Source: Actinomycetota bacterium (lineage in GTDB: Bacteria; Actinomycetota; Geothermincolia; Fen-727; Anoxymicrobiaceae). Taken from it: a DNA stretch of 64,000 bases. The notes beneath the pieces are model-generated. The model did no database searches and was not told the DNA's origin. It was given only the letters and a program-made list of their open reading frames with translations. Both the position numbers and the translations under genes were made by a program. How positions within the stretch are numbered: position 1 is the stretch's first letter; every line of letters starts with the position of its first letter. This document shows, in pieces, positions 23,789 through 31,508 of the stretch. The stretch lies in assembly GCA_018831265.1 (NCBI GenBank), contig JAHJCO010000023.1, positions 124,001 to 188,000 of the forward strand, written 5' to 3'.

Positions 23789-24970
23789 ATGGCGCTTCGC
23801 CTTACCACCGCCGGGGAATCACACGGGCCGGCCCTGGTGGCCGTGCTCGAGGGCGTGCCGGCCGGACTGGAGCTGACCGCGGAGTACATCGACCGGCAGC
23901 TCGCCAGGCGGCGGCGCGGCTACGGCCGCGGCGGGAGGATGGATATCGAAGATGACGCGGTGAGGATGCTGGCCGGGGTAAGGCTGGGTCGAACCCTGGG
24001 TACCCCGGTGGCCCTGCTCGTGGAGAACCGCGATCACGCCAACTGGGTGGAGTCCATGTCCCCCGGGAAGCGCCAGGGACCACCTCCCCGGGCGGAAACC
24101 CGCCCCCGCCCGGGACACGGGGACCTGGCCGGCATGCTGAAGTGGGGGACCCACGACGCGCGGGACGTGCTGGAAAGGGCGAGCGCACGGGAGACGGCGG
24201 CCCGCTGCGCGGCCGGTGCGGTCGCGGCGAGGCTGCTCGAGGAGGTAGGTATAACGGTCGCAAGCGCGGTGGTCGGGGTGGGGCGGGTGACCGCCCCGTT
24301 CTTCGAGTCGGGTGGCTACGAGGATTTCGCGGGCGACGAGGACGACCCGTTGCGCTGCCGCGATGCGGAGGCATCGGCGCGGATGCGTGCTTCTATCGAT
24401 GCCGCACGCGAGGCGGGCGACAGCCTGGGTGGTTTGTTCGAGGTGGCCGTTTTCGGTGTCCCGCCCGGACTGGGGACCTGCGCGCGGGCGGAAGGCCGGC
24501 TGGACGCGAGGCTGTTCGGGGCGTTGGGCTCGATCCCCGCGATCAAGGGAGTCGAGGCGGGAGCAGGGTTCGCGCTGGCCGGGTCGGCAGGCTCCGAGGC
24601 GCACGACGAGATAACCCGCGACCGCGAGAAGGGTCTTGGTCGCGGGTCAAACCGCGCCGGGGGCCTGGAGGCCGGGATGACCAACGGGGAGGTGCTGTTG
24701 CTCCGGGCGGCGATGAAGCCGATACCTTCGCTGGCTTCCCCGCTGGCCACGGTGGACCTGGAGACCCTCGAGCCCGCGGTAGCCTTCAAGGAGAGGGCGG
24801 ACGTCTGCGCGGTCCCGGCCGCCGCGGTGGTCGCCGAAGCCGTGGTCGCCCTGGTACTTGCAGACGCCCTGATGGAGAAGTTCGGCGGTGACACCGTCGA
24901 CGACCTGAAGGCGGGCCTGGCCTCTTACCTGGACAGGATAGGTGACCTGTGGCGCCCCCGCGCGCGTTGA
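23789..24970 (+). CDS. aroC: Chorismate synthase
   Basis: A 393-aa FMN-dependent enzyme making chorismate from EPSP. Motifs: LTTAGESHGPAL, RRRGYGRGGRM, ETRPRPGHGDLAGMLKW, GRGSNRAGGLEAGMTNGE and the C-terminal RADVCAVPAAAVVAEA. I chose ATG 23789 because ACGACGGGGGAG lies upstream at correct spacing; ATG 23783 is too close to it. It heads the aroC-aroK-aroB-aroQ operon, and its last 22 nt overlap aroK. Confidence 0.97.
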   Translation: MALRLTTAGESHGPALVAVLEGVPAGLELTAEYIDRQLARRRRGYGRGGRMDIEDDAVRMLAGVRLGRTLGTPVALLVENRDHANWVESMSPGKRQGPPPRAETRPRPGHGDLAGMLKWGTHDARDVLERASARETAARCAAGAVAARLLEEVGITVASAVVGVGRVTAPFFESGGYEDFAGDEDDPLRCRDAEASARMRASIDAAREAGDSLGGLFEVAVFGVPPGLGTCARAEGRLDARLFGALGSIPAIKGVEAGAGFALAGSAGSEAHDEITRDREKGLGRGSNRAGGLEAGMTNGEVLLLRAAMKPIPSLASPLATVDLETLEPAVAFKERADVCAVPAAAVVAEAVVALVLADALMEKFGGDTVDDLKAGLASYLDRIGDLWRPRAR

Positions 24971-25497
24971 GACCCAACATAGTCCTGGCGGGCTTCATGG
25001 CCGCGGGGAAGACAACGGTGGGCGGGCTGCTCAGCGGGCTGACGGGGATGCCGCTTGAGGACACCGACGAGGCCGTGGAGCGCCGGGCGGGCGCGACTGT
25101 GGCCGAGGTCTTCGCCTCGAGGGGGGAAGGGACCTTCAGGCGGCTGGAGGCCGAGGAGATAAGGCGCGCCGCGGTGCCGCACGGCGCGATACTCGCCGTC
25201 GGCGGGGGAGCCGTGGTGGACCCGGCCAACGTGGAGGCGCTGCGGGCGGGCGGCACTATCTACCTCCTCCAGGTCGATGCCGCCGAGGCGATGCGCCGCG
25301 CCGGAGGGGGAGGTTCCAGGCCGCTGCTGGTGGGGGACGCCCCCGCCGTTGAAGACCTGTACAGCTCCCGTGAGGCGGCGTACCGGGACGCGGCCGACGT
25401 GGTCGTGCCCACGGAGGGAAGGAGCCCGGAGCAGGTGGCTGAACATATACTCATGGACTTCGCTCGCAGGCACGCCGGGGAGCGGCATGAAGACTGA
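24949..25497 (+). CDS. aroK: Shikimate kinase
   Basis: A 182-aa P-loop kinase phosphorylating shikimate at the 3-hydroxyl. The P-loop is GFMAAGKTTVG, shikimate binding involves EDTDEAVERRAG and the FRRLEAEEIR motif, followed by AVGGGAVVDPAN. The lid region is short (GGGGSRPLLVGD). GTG 24949 starts inside aroC; an alternative TTG at 24967 would shorten the N-terminus by 6 residues. The 3' end overlaps aroB by 11 nt. Confidence 0.94.
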   Translation: MAPPRALRPNIVLAGFMAAGKTTVGGLLSGLTGMPLEDTDEAVERRAGATVAEVFASRGEGTFRRLEAEEIRRAAVPHGAILAVGGGAVVDPANVEALRAGGTIYLLQVDAAEAMRRAGGGGSRPLLVGDAPAVEDLYSSREAAYRDAADVVVPTEGRSPEQVAEHILMDFARRHAGERHED

Positions 25498-26584
25498 GCT
25501 GGTGCGGGTGGACCTCGGCGAGCGCGGCTACGACGTCCTGGTATGGACCGGGCTGCTGGACCGCCTCGACGAGGTGCTCGACGCGGGACGCTGGGCGCGC
25601 GCGCTGGTGGTGAGCGACCTCGAGGTGGACTCACTGTACGGCGCCCGTGTCCTTGCGGGGCTCGAGAGGCTGGGGGTCGAAGCCGAGCTGTTCGCGGTCG
25701 AGCCGGGCGAGGGCTCAAAGAGCCTGGAGGAGCTGGGCAGGCTCCTCGACGGGATGGCCGGATTCCGACTTGCCCGGTCGGACATGGTGCTTGCCCTGGG
25801 GGGCGGCGTGGTCGGAGACCTCGCCGGATTCGCGGCCTCTACGTTCAAGCGGGGCCTGGACCTGGTCCAGGCGCCCACCACCCTCATGTCGCAGGTGGAC
25901 TCCGCGATCGGCGGCAAGACGGCGGTGAACCTCGCCTCCGGTAAGAACCTGGCCGGCACCTTCCACCAGCCGGTGAAGGTCGTCTGCGACGTGGTTGCGC
26001 TCTCGACGCTGCCCGCCCGCGAGCTGGCGGGGGGTCTCGCCGAGGTGGCCAAGTATTCCTTCATCGATCCGGAGATCGAGCTCGATGAGGAGACGGTCGC
26101 CGCGCTTCAGGCGCTGGAGCCGGACGACCTGGTTTCAACAGTGGCCTCGTGCGCGCGGGTGAAGGCGCGCATGGTGGCTGAGGACGAGCTGGACCGCGGC
26201 GGCGTCCGCGCCGTGCTCAACTACGGGCACACCCTCGGCCACGCGCTGGAGACGGCCACCGGCTACGGTGGTGAGTACACGCACGGAGAGGCGGTGTCGG
26301 TGGGCATGGTATTCGCGGCCATGGTGGCCGAGCGGCTGGGGCTGAGCGAAGTGGGACTGGCCGCGAGGCACCATCGCTCGCTGGCCCGCTTCGGACTGCC
26401 GGTGGCGCCCCTCGAGCCGCGCCCGCCGTTCGAGGAGCTCCTGGAGATAATGCTCCAGGACAAGAAGAGCGCCGGGGACCTGACCATGGTGCTGCTGGAG
26501 GAGGAGGGTTCGCCTTCCCTCCACCGGTGTCTCGACCCTGAGATCCTGCGCGACTGCTACGGGCGGATGGGAGAGGGAGAGTGA
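25487..26584 (+). CDS. aroB: 3-dehydroquinate synthase
   Basis: A 365-aa NAD- and metal-dependent enzyme converting DAHP to 3-dehydroquinate. Motifs: EPGEGSKSLEELGRLLD, ALGGGVVGDLAGFAASTFKRG, PTTLMSQVDSAIGGKTAVN, GTFHQPVKVVCD, GLAEVAKYSFI with a metal-binding Glu, and NYGHTLGHALE with a metal-binding His. ATG 25487 is inside the aroK end, and the stop TGA overlaps the aroQ ATG (TGATG). The operon is therefore tightly coupled. Confidence 0.97.
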   Translation: MKTELVRVDLGERGYDVLVWTGLLDRLDEVLDAGRWARALVVSDLEVDSLYGARVLAGLERLGVEAELFAVEPGEGSKSLEELGRLLDGMAGFRLARSDMVLALGGGVVGDLAGFAASTFKRGLDLVQAPTTLMSQVDSAIGGKTAVNLASGKNLAGTFHQPVKVVCDVVALSTLPARELAGGLAEVAKYSFIDPEIELDEETVAALQALEPDDLVSTVASCARVKARMVAEDELDRGGVRAVLNYGHTLGHALETATGYGGEYTHGEAVSVGMVFAAMVAERLGLSEVGLAARHHRSLARFGLPVAPLEPRPPFEELLEIMLQDKKSAGDLTMVLLEEEGSPSLHRCLDPEILRDCYGRMGEGE

Positions 26585-27024
26585 TGGAGAGGATACTGGT
26601 CCTCAACGGACCCAACCTGAACCTGCTGGGTGAGAGGGATCCCGGGCACTACGGGACCATGACACTGGCCGAGGTATGTGACGAGCTGCGCCTGAGCGCC
26701 GAGGCCCTCGGGGTGGAGGTGGAATGCTTCCAGAGCAACCACGAGGGGGAGCTCATCGACATCATCCACCGCGAGCGGAAGACCAGCGCGGGGCTCATCA
26801 TAAACCCGGGGGCGCTGACGCACTACAGCTACGCCATAAGGGACGCGATCGAGGCGGTCGGGCTGCCGGCGGTGGAGGTCCACCTGTCGGACATCGATTC
26901 ACGGGAGCCGTGGCGCAGGAACTCGGTCATCAGGGACGTGGTGGTGCTGACGGTGAGCGGCAAAGGCCCTTCCGGCTATCTGGAAGCCCTTGATGAACTG
27001 GTGCGATACATCAGGAGCCACTGA
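26584..27024 (+). CDS. aroQ: Type II 3-dehydroquinate dehydratase
   Basis: A 146-aa enzyme of the dodecameric type II class. It has LVLNGPNLNLLGERDPGHYG (with the catalytic Tyr in the lid), ECFQSNHEGELID, INPGALTHYSYAIRDAI and VEVHLSDIDSREPWRRNSV with the catalytic His. Together with aroB, aroE, aroK and aroC this gives most of the shikimate pathway; aroA and the DAHP synthase are not in the window. The stop codon TGA is at the same time the first three bases of a 29-bp palindromic repeat unit. Confidence 0.97.
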   Translation: MERILVLNGPNLNLLGERDPGHYGTMTLAEVCDELRLSAEALGVEVECFQSNHEGELIDIIHRERKTSAGLIINPGALTHYSYAIRDAIEAVGLPAVEVHLSDIDSREPWRRNSVIRDVVVLTVSGKGPSGYLEALDELVRYIRSH

Positions 27025-27329
27025 AAGAAAACCTCAAACCATTTCCTTCATCCATGGCCCGCGAAAGAAAACCTCAGACCATTTCTTTCAACATGTGAAA
27101 AAACACCTCAGACCATTTCTTTCAACACGGCATGAAAGGAGTAGTTGATCGTCGAGTGAAAATTTTGGTCTGAGGTATTCTTTCAGGGTCAATCGCCAAG
27201 GATCTTCTTGAAAAAACACCTCAGACCATTTCTTTCAACACGGCATGAAAGGAGTAGTTGATCGTCGAGTGAAAATTTTGGTGTGAGGTATTCTTTCAAG
27301 TGAAATTTTTGGTGTGAGGTATTCTTTCA
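27022..27329. repeat. Cluster of seven 29-bp palindromic repeat units (TGAAAG...CTTTCA)
   Basis: Seven units of exactly 29 bp start at 27022, 27062, 27096, 27157, 27209, 27270 and 27301. The consensus forward unit has arms TGAAAGAAA / TTTCTTTCA around a core ACCTCAGACCA; units at 27157, 27270 and 27301 carry the core in the reverse orientation (TGGTCTGAGGT-like). A block of about 110 bp (27096-27207) is tandemly duplicated (27209 onward), including a copy of the last codons of the convergent DUF5667 gene. The array fills the space between the convergent aroQ and DUF5667 genes. Orientation alternates and no unique spacers occur, so it is not CRISPR. Confidence 0.9.
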
Positions 27330-27332
27330 GGG

Positions 27333-29333
27333 CTAGTCGCCAAGGATCTTCGCGTATTCCTTGAAGATGGTGAGCGTGATCCTCGTCCTGCCCGCGGCGG
27401 GCGACCGGGGCGCCGCCTCCAGCACGAACCCCTCGGTCGGGGTCTCCGCGGACGTCTCCCGGTCCGAGGACATACACTCCATTGCCGATGCCTCCAACCG
27501 CGAGACCCCCTCGGCGTCGGTGATACCCAGTGCCAGGGTCATGCCGGACACGCCGGAGGTGTCATTGACCATCACTCCCAGGTAGCCCCGCCCGAGCGCC
27601 CAGGCGTCGGGGTAGGACCCGGAGTCAATGGGGCAGGCGAAGAACCCGAAGGCGCCGCCGGCCTCGACCACCGCGTACGGAGCGCCGACCTGGAAGGTGA
27701 GCAGGGTCGGTTCGGAGGACGTGTTCGCCGGCACCTTGTTGCCGGAGACCTCGATGCCGATGCCCTCCGGGATGGACAGCCGCGCGACCTCGCCCGCGCC
27801 GGCGGGCTCGAGCGTGCACGTTATCACTGCGTACGGCTTGCCGCGCTGGAGGGAGACCTCGTAGACCTTGCGGCGGACACCGTCCTCACAAGGGATCTCG
27901 TAGGCGATGCGATAAGAGGCGGTCCCGCTCCCGTTACCGGAGACGGTCGGGCCCTCGAAGGTGAACGAGTGGTCTCCGTTCTTCGCCAGCGCCGCCACCT
28001 CGGGGTCGACCAGTGCCCCGGTCCTGCCCGCCACCTCGCGCCCCATGACGCTCCTGATGAGGACGCCCGAGCCGGCGCCGTCGCACGATACCTCGACGAT
28101 GCCGTTGTCCAGCACCGCGGACGATGCGCCCCGGCTGAGGGCGGAGACGCCGAGAGTCGCCGACCCCCGACCTTCCACGCCACCGACCGCCATCACCAGC
28201 CCGGCGTCGTTCCAGGCCCCGTTGAGGACCTTCAGGCCCACACGGCTCGGGGCGGCGATCGATGTCTTCACCATGGTGAACCTGAGCGCGCCACTCCCGT
28301 CGGTGGTCAACGTCACGGGACCGGCCAGGCCGTTAACGGTGCTCGTGCCGGTGGTGTCGACGAGCTGCACCGACCGGTTGGCCAGCAGTTTCCCGTCGCT
28401 CTCGAGTGTCATGGTGAACTGAGCCGGTCGCCCCACTGTCAGGCAGGAGACCGACGGTTCCACCGTCGCCTTCACTCCCCCGGAGGCGGTCGGCGCGTAC
28501 ACGGGCAGCACCGCCTTGCGCCCGTCGGCCTCGATCGTGGCCTGGAGGAGCGAGCCGTCCGGGGCTTTCTCCAGGTCGCATGAGAAAGAGATCTCACCGT
28601 TGGTGTCGGTCTTCCCGGCGACCAGCTTCTTGCCGTCACCGAGTGGTGTGCCGGCACCGTCGTAACCGATGACCACGTCCGCTCCCGCAGCCGGCGCCAG
28701 GTTCACCGCGACCCCCGCCGCGGCGAGCCGCCTTCCAATGTTCTTCCCGGCGGTCTTCACCTCGCGCAGGTGGGACGCGACCTGCTGCGCCCGCGGGAGG
28801 TCCCGGGCCTTGAGAGCCTCGCCTACCGCGCTGGTCCTGGCCGCGTAGTCGCCGGCCGCCTCGGCGACCTTCGCGCTGTCGACCTCATTGTCCGCGATCA
28901 GGCGGTCGAGCTCGGCCAGCCTGGTCTCGGCGATGACGAGGTTCTTCTCGGCCCGATCGGACTCGTCCCAGGTGAACGCCATCTCGAGGCTTTCCCTCGC
29001 ACGCTTGAGGGGATACAGCGCGTCGCCGGGCCCGGTATCGCGCGCGGCGACCGTCAGGCCGCCGAAGGTGAGTATCGCGACCGCAAGTATCAGACAGACC
29101 GCGGCGGCCACCCTGAAGCCACCGTGCACCCACCCGGAATGATGGGCCCGCTCCGCGACCGTCCCGGGGTCGCGTGAAGGCTCGGGCAGAAGCCCGGGCA
29201 TGCGGGAGTAGATGCCGACCTTGAAGCGAAACCAGGCGCGCGGCCGGACCCGGGGGACCGATCGGATACGGCCCACGATCGCCAGAAGCTCTTCATGTTC
29301 CTCGATTATTCTGTCTTCACCGTCGCCTGTCAT
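27333..29333 (-). CDS. DUF5667 membrane protein, probable partner of the ECF sigma factor
   Basis: A 666-aa protein. The cytoplasmic N-terminus (about 70 residues, no zinc-binding anti-sigma HxxxCxxC motif) leads into one helix (about 73-97). Then comes a DUF5667 domain (GPGDALYPLKRARESLEMAFTWDESDRAEKNLVIAETRLAELD). Residues 190-666 are an extracytoplasmic beta-rich region, Gly/Ser/Thr-rich, with no family I can name. DUF5667 proteins are often encoded next to ECF sigma factors. The start lies 13 nt behind the sigma gene stop, so both are co-transcribed. Anti-sigma function is inferred from that arrangement. Confidence 0.78.
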   Translation of the reverse strand: MTGDGEDRIIEEHEELLAIVGRIRSVPRVRPRAWFRFKVGIYSRMPGLLPEPSRDPGTVAERAHHSGWVHGGFRVAAAVCLILAVAILTFGGLTVAARDTGPGDALYPLKRARESLEMAFTWDESDRAEKNLVIAETRLAELDRLIADNEVDSAKVAEAAGDYAARTSAVGEALKARDLPRAQQVASHLREVKTAGKNIGRRLAAAGVAVNLAPAAGADVVIGYDGAGTPLGDGKKLVAGKTDTNGEISFSCDLEKAPDGSLLQATIEADGRKAVLPVYAPTASGGVKATVEPSVSCLTVGRPAQFTMTLESDGKLLANRSVQLVDTTGTSTVNGLAGPVTLTTDGSGALRFTMVKTSIAAPSRVGLKVLNGAWNDAGLVMAVGGVEGRGSATLGVSALSRGASSAVLDNGIVEVSCDGAGSGVLIRSVMGREVAGRTGALVDPEVAALAKNGDHSFTFEGPTVSGNGSGTASYRIAYEIPCEDGVRRKVYEVSLQRGKPYAVITCTLEPAGAGEVARLSIPEGIGIEVSGNKVPANTSSEPTLLTFQVGAPYAVVEAGGAFGFFACPIDSGSYPDAWALGRGYLGVMVNDTSGVSGMTLALGITDAEGVSRLEASAMECMSSDRETSAETPTEGFVLEAAPRSPAAGRTRITLTIFKEYAKILGD

Positions 29334-29345
29334 CTGAGTCCTTCG

Positions 29346-29915
29346 TCATTCGACGCCGGGAGCGCTGCCCGCGGCCTCGACCTTTTCCCTGAGGTTTCGG
29401 ATGCCCTTGAACTGGAGGGCCCTGACCGTCACCTCTTTCTTGTCCAGTATCATCGCCGTCTCGGCCACCGAGCGGTCCTCGATGAACCTCAGTATCAGCA
29501 CCTCCGACTGGGCCGGGGGCAGCTCGGCTATGAACCGGTAGACCCCGTGGAGCTCCTCCGTGAAGGAAACCTCCGCCTCGATGTCCCTGGCGTCCGCCAC
29601 CTCCGGGACCTCGGCCAGGTCCACCGTCTGACGCGCCGTGCGGAAGTGGTCCACCACCGCGTTGTGGGCTATCCGGTACAGCCAGGCCTTCACCGAATGC
29701 CCGCGCTCCTCGTACGACTCGACCGCCTTGAGGCCCTGCGCGAACACCTGCATCGCCAGGTCCTCCGCGTCACTCCTGTTCCCGACCCTCCTGGCTATGT
29801 AGTCGTAGATGTCCTCGTAACAGGCCCGGAAAATCCTGCCGTACGCGCGGCGGTCACCGTCGCGCGCCCTGGCGACCAGCTCCCGCAGCAGTTCCTCTTC
29901 GGGCCCCTTTGGCAT
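29346..29915 (-). CDS. ECF-type RNA polymerase sigma factor
   Basis: A 189-aa sigma factor with region 2 (AYGRIFRACYEDIYDYIARRVGN, DAEDLAMQVFAQGLKAVESY, then AWLYRIAHNAVVDHFR) and region 4 (ELPPAQSEVLILRFIEDRSVAETAMILDKKEVTVRALQFKGIRNLR), without regions 1 and 3. The start ATG follows AGAGGATAGGAACAG. It forms a pair with the DUF5667 protein downstream and is divergent from the minor-pilin genes. Two promoters in that neighbourhood share an ECF-like layout, so it may control them. Confidence 0.93.
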   Translation of the reverse strand: MPKGPEEELLRELVARARDGDRRAYGRIFRACYEDIYDYIARRVGNRSDAEDLAMQVFAQGLKAVESYEERGHSVKAWLYRIAHNAVVDHFRTARQTVDLAEVPEVADARDIEAEVSFTEELHGVYRFIAELPPAQSEVLILRFIEDRSVAETAMILDKKEVTVRALQFKGIRNLREKVEAAGSAPGVE

Positions 29916-30079
29916 CTGTTCCTATCCTCTGAAACGAACATGAAAGCGGATTTGTTAACTCGCCGGACAGTATCTTATCAACCGGCGTCCATCGAAGGTC
30001 GCGCCGCGCGAGGCTGGTTTCATATATCATCTACTATATATATCGGGCTGTGACCTGCACACTGAGAGGTCGATTCGCG

Positions 30080-30700
30080 ATGGCAATGGTGCGGTCGGGG
30101 GCACGGAAAGCGGGCCGGCGGGGCTTCACCGTGGGCGAGATGATAGTCCTGGTGGGGGTGCTGGCGGTCTTCATCGCCGGCCTGGTCGCGGTCGTCGGCG
30201 AAGGGGTGGACCAGTATCGCTCGGGTTCCTCCGAGGCAGCCTCGGCCGACGCGCAGGTCCTGATGGACCGGCTCGATGCGATCATCGGGCAGGCCCGGAC
30301 CTTCTACCTGTCCCCCCCCGGGGGCTCGCCCGCGGACGTGGCGGTTTCCGGCGGCGCCCTGGTCTTCGAAGGTGACCTGGACGGCGACGGCACGATGGAG
30401 CAGGTGCTGCTGCACGCCTCCGAGGGCGGCCGCGTGCTGGCGGCGGATGTCAGCCTGGATGGTGAATGGCAACGCGTGGAGCTCACGGACGGGCTCGACC
30501 CCGGGGCCGCCGAGCCGTTTGCCGCATCGCTCGAGACGGGCTCGAAGACGCCCGCGCCGTTCATCGAGACGGGTTCCGCCGGCGACGAGGTCACCGCGGT
30601 CCGGTACATCGTAAGGCTCGTCGGCGAGAAGGGTCCCCGGACCTACTCCCGGACAGTGCCCTTCGAGAAGCCCGTTCCCATGGAGGACCCGGCGCCCTGA
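30080..30700 (+). CDS. Pilin-like (type II/IV prepilin) protein, minor subunit 1
   Basis: A 206-aa protein with the prepilin signal RRG|FTVGEMIVLVGVLAVFIAGLVAVVGEG (Glu at mature position 5) and an otherwise short acidic globular domain. I chose ATG 30080 because GAGAGGT precedes it and this gives a leader of about 16 basic residues; a GTG at 30050 is possible. The following 121 bp contain a hairpin (GTCCCC...GGGGGAC, 30737-30767) and the promoter for the next gene. It belongs to the minor-pilin set that primes or tips pili; the exact member (FimU/PilE-like) cannot be told. Confidence 0.82.
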   Translation: MAMVRSGARKAGRRGFTVGEMIVLVGVLAVFIAGLVAVVGEGVDQYRSGSSEAASADAQVLMDRLDAIIGQARTFYLSPPGGSPADVAVSGGALVFEGDLDGDGTMEQVLLHASEGGRVLAADVSLDGEWQRVELTDGLDPGAAEPFAASLETGSKTPAPFIETGSAGDEVTAVRYIVRLVGEKGPRTYSRTVPFEKPVPMEDPAP

Positions 30701-30749
30701 AGGCGGCCGGCAGGGCCGCGATCGGCCATTATCTTTGTCCCCGGAGCGC

Positions 30750-30780
30750 GTAAACCATCGGGGGACTCCAGCGTTATAAT
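30750..30780 (+). promoter_or_regulatory. Promoter with GTAAAC-N16-CGTTATAAT layout (copy 1)
   Basis: GTAAAC (30750-30755), 16 bp, then CGTTATAAT (30772-30780). The same two blocks at the same distance occur at 36034-36064 before another minor-pilin gene. The downstream bases also resemble each other (TGACA 4-5 nt after TATAAT). The layout resembles an ECF promoter (-35 of GxAAC type, -10 starting CGT) that also contains a consensus TATAAT. Confidence 0.55.
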
Positions 30781-30821
30781 CTATGACATGGTCAAGCATG
30801 CCGGCTGAATGGAGGCGCCTG

Positions 30822-31427
30822 GTGACAAGGTTTCGTCGCGATGAGGCTTTCACTCTCGTCGAGCTACTCACCGTCATCGTGATCATCACGATGATCCTGA
30901 TGATAACGTTCGTTATCTACCACGGGGTTACCGCGAGGACCGACCTCAAGGCCGCCGTGGAGATGCTCAAGCAGGACATCCGCAAGGTATACGCGCTCGC
31001 GGACTCGGGCGTCGCCGTCACAGACGGCAGCACCAAGCACCGCGACCAGTACCGCATCGAGTTCCACACCGACTCGGGAGCCCCGCTTCCCAATCCCCGG
31101 AGCGCATACCGAATTATCAAGCGCACCTGGAACACCGGCTCGCACACCTGGAACGCCTGGACGGTGGTGGCGCCCCAGAAGCAGACGGCGGTCCAGATAG
31201 TCAGCAGCGACTGGATACGCCCCACCATGAGCTCCAACACCGTGATCTATGCCCTCAACGGGATGACCCAGGACGCGACGACCGGGAACTACGGGATAAC
31301 CTTCATCTCCAAGGGATCCATCATCACCACGGACTGCCTGGGAGACGCGACGGTTACCCTGAGGTCGAACGACCAGGGCAAGAATATGAGCATCACTGTT
31401 TCCAGCTACGGATCGGTTGCGGAATGA
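30822..31427 (+). CDS. Pilin-like protein, minor subunit 2 (GspH/FimT-like)
   Basis: About 201 aa with the prepilin segment DEA|FTLVELLTVIVIITMILMITFVIYHGV; Ala at -1 is tolerated by PilD. The globular part is Thr/Ser-rich and beta-rich. I chose GTG 30822 because GGAGG sits 6 nt upstream and the predicted transcript starts at about 30787. An ATG at 30783 would lie before the transcript start; ATG 30798 is a second option. It is the first gene behind the GTAAAC-N16-CGTTATAAT promoter. Confidence 0.85.
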   Translation: MTRFRRDEAFTLVELLTVIVIITMILMITFVIYHGVTARTDLKAAVEMLKQDIRKVYALADSGVAVTDGSTKHRDQYRIEFHTDSGAPLPNPRSAYRIIKRTWNTGSHTWNAWTVVAPQKQTAVQIVSSDWIRPTMSSNTVIYALNGMTQDATTGNYGITFISKGSIITTDCLGDATVTLRSNDQGKNMSITVSSYGSVAE

Positions 31428-31508
31428 CGCCGGCGACAGGCCCGGGCGTCCCCCTGCCCCGGAGGGCGGGGAGAGCGGCGGGAGGCCTCGGACAGGAGGA
31501 TATGGACC

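Noticed and set aside
27022..27329. CRISPR array
   Set aside because: The 29-bp repeat length is suggestive, but units alternate orientation, spacing varies from 2 to about 35 bp, the sequence between units is itself duplicated, and no cas gene is present.
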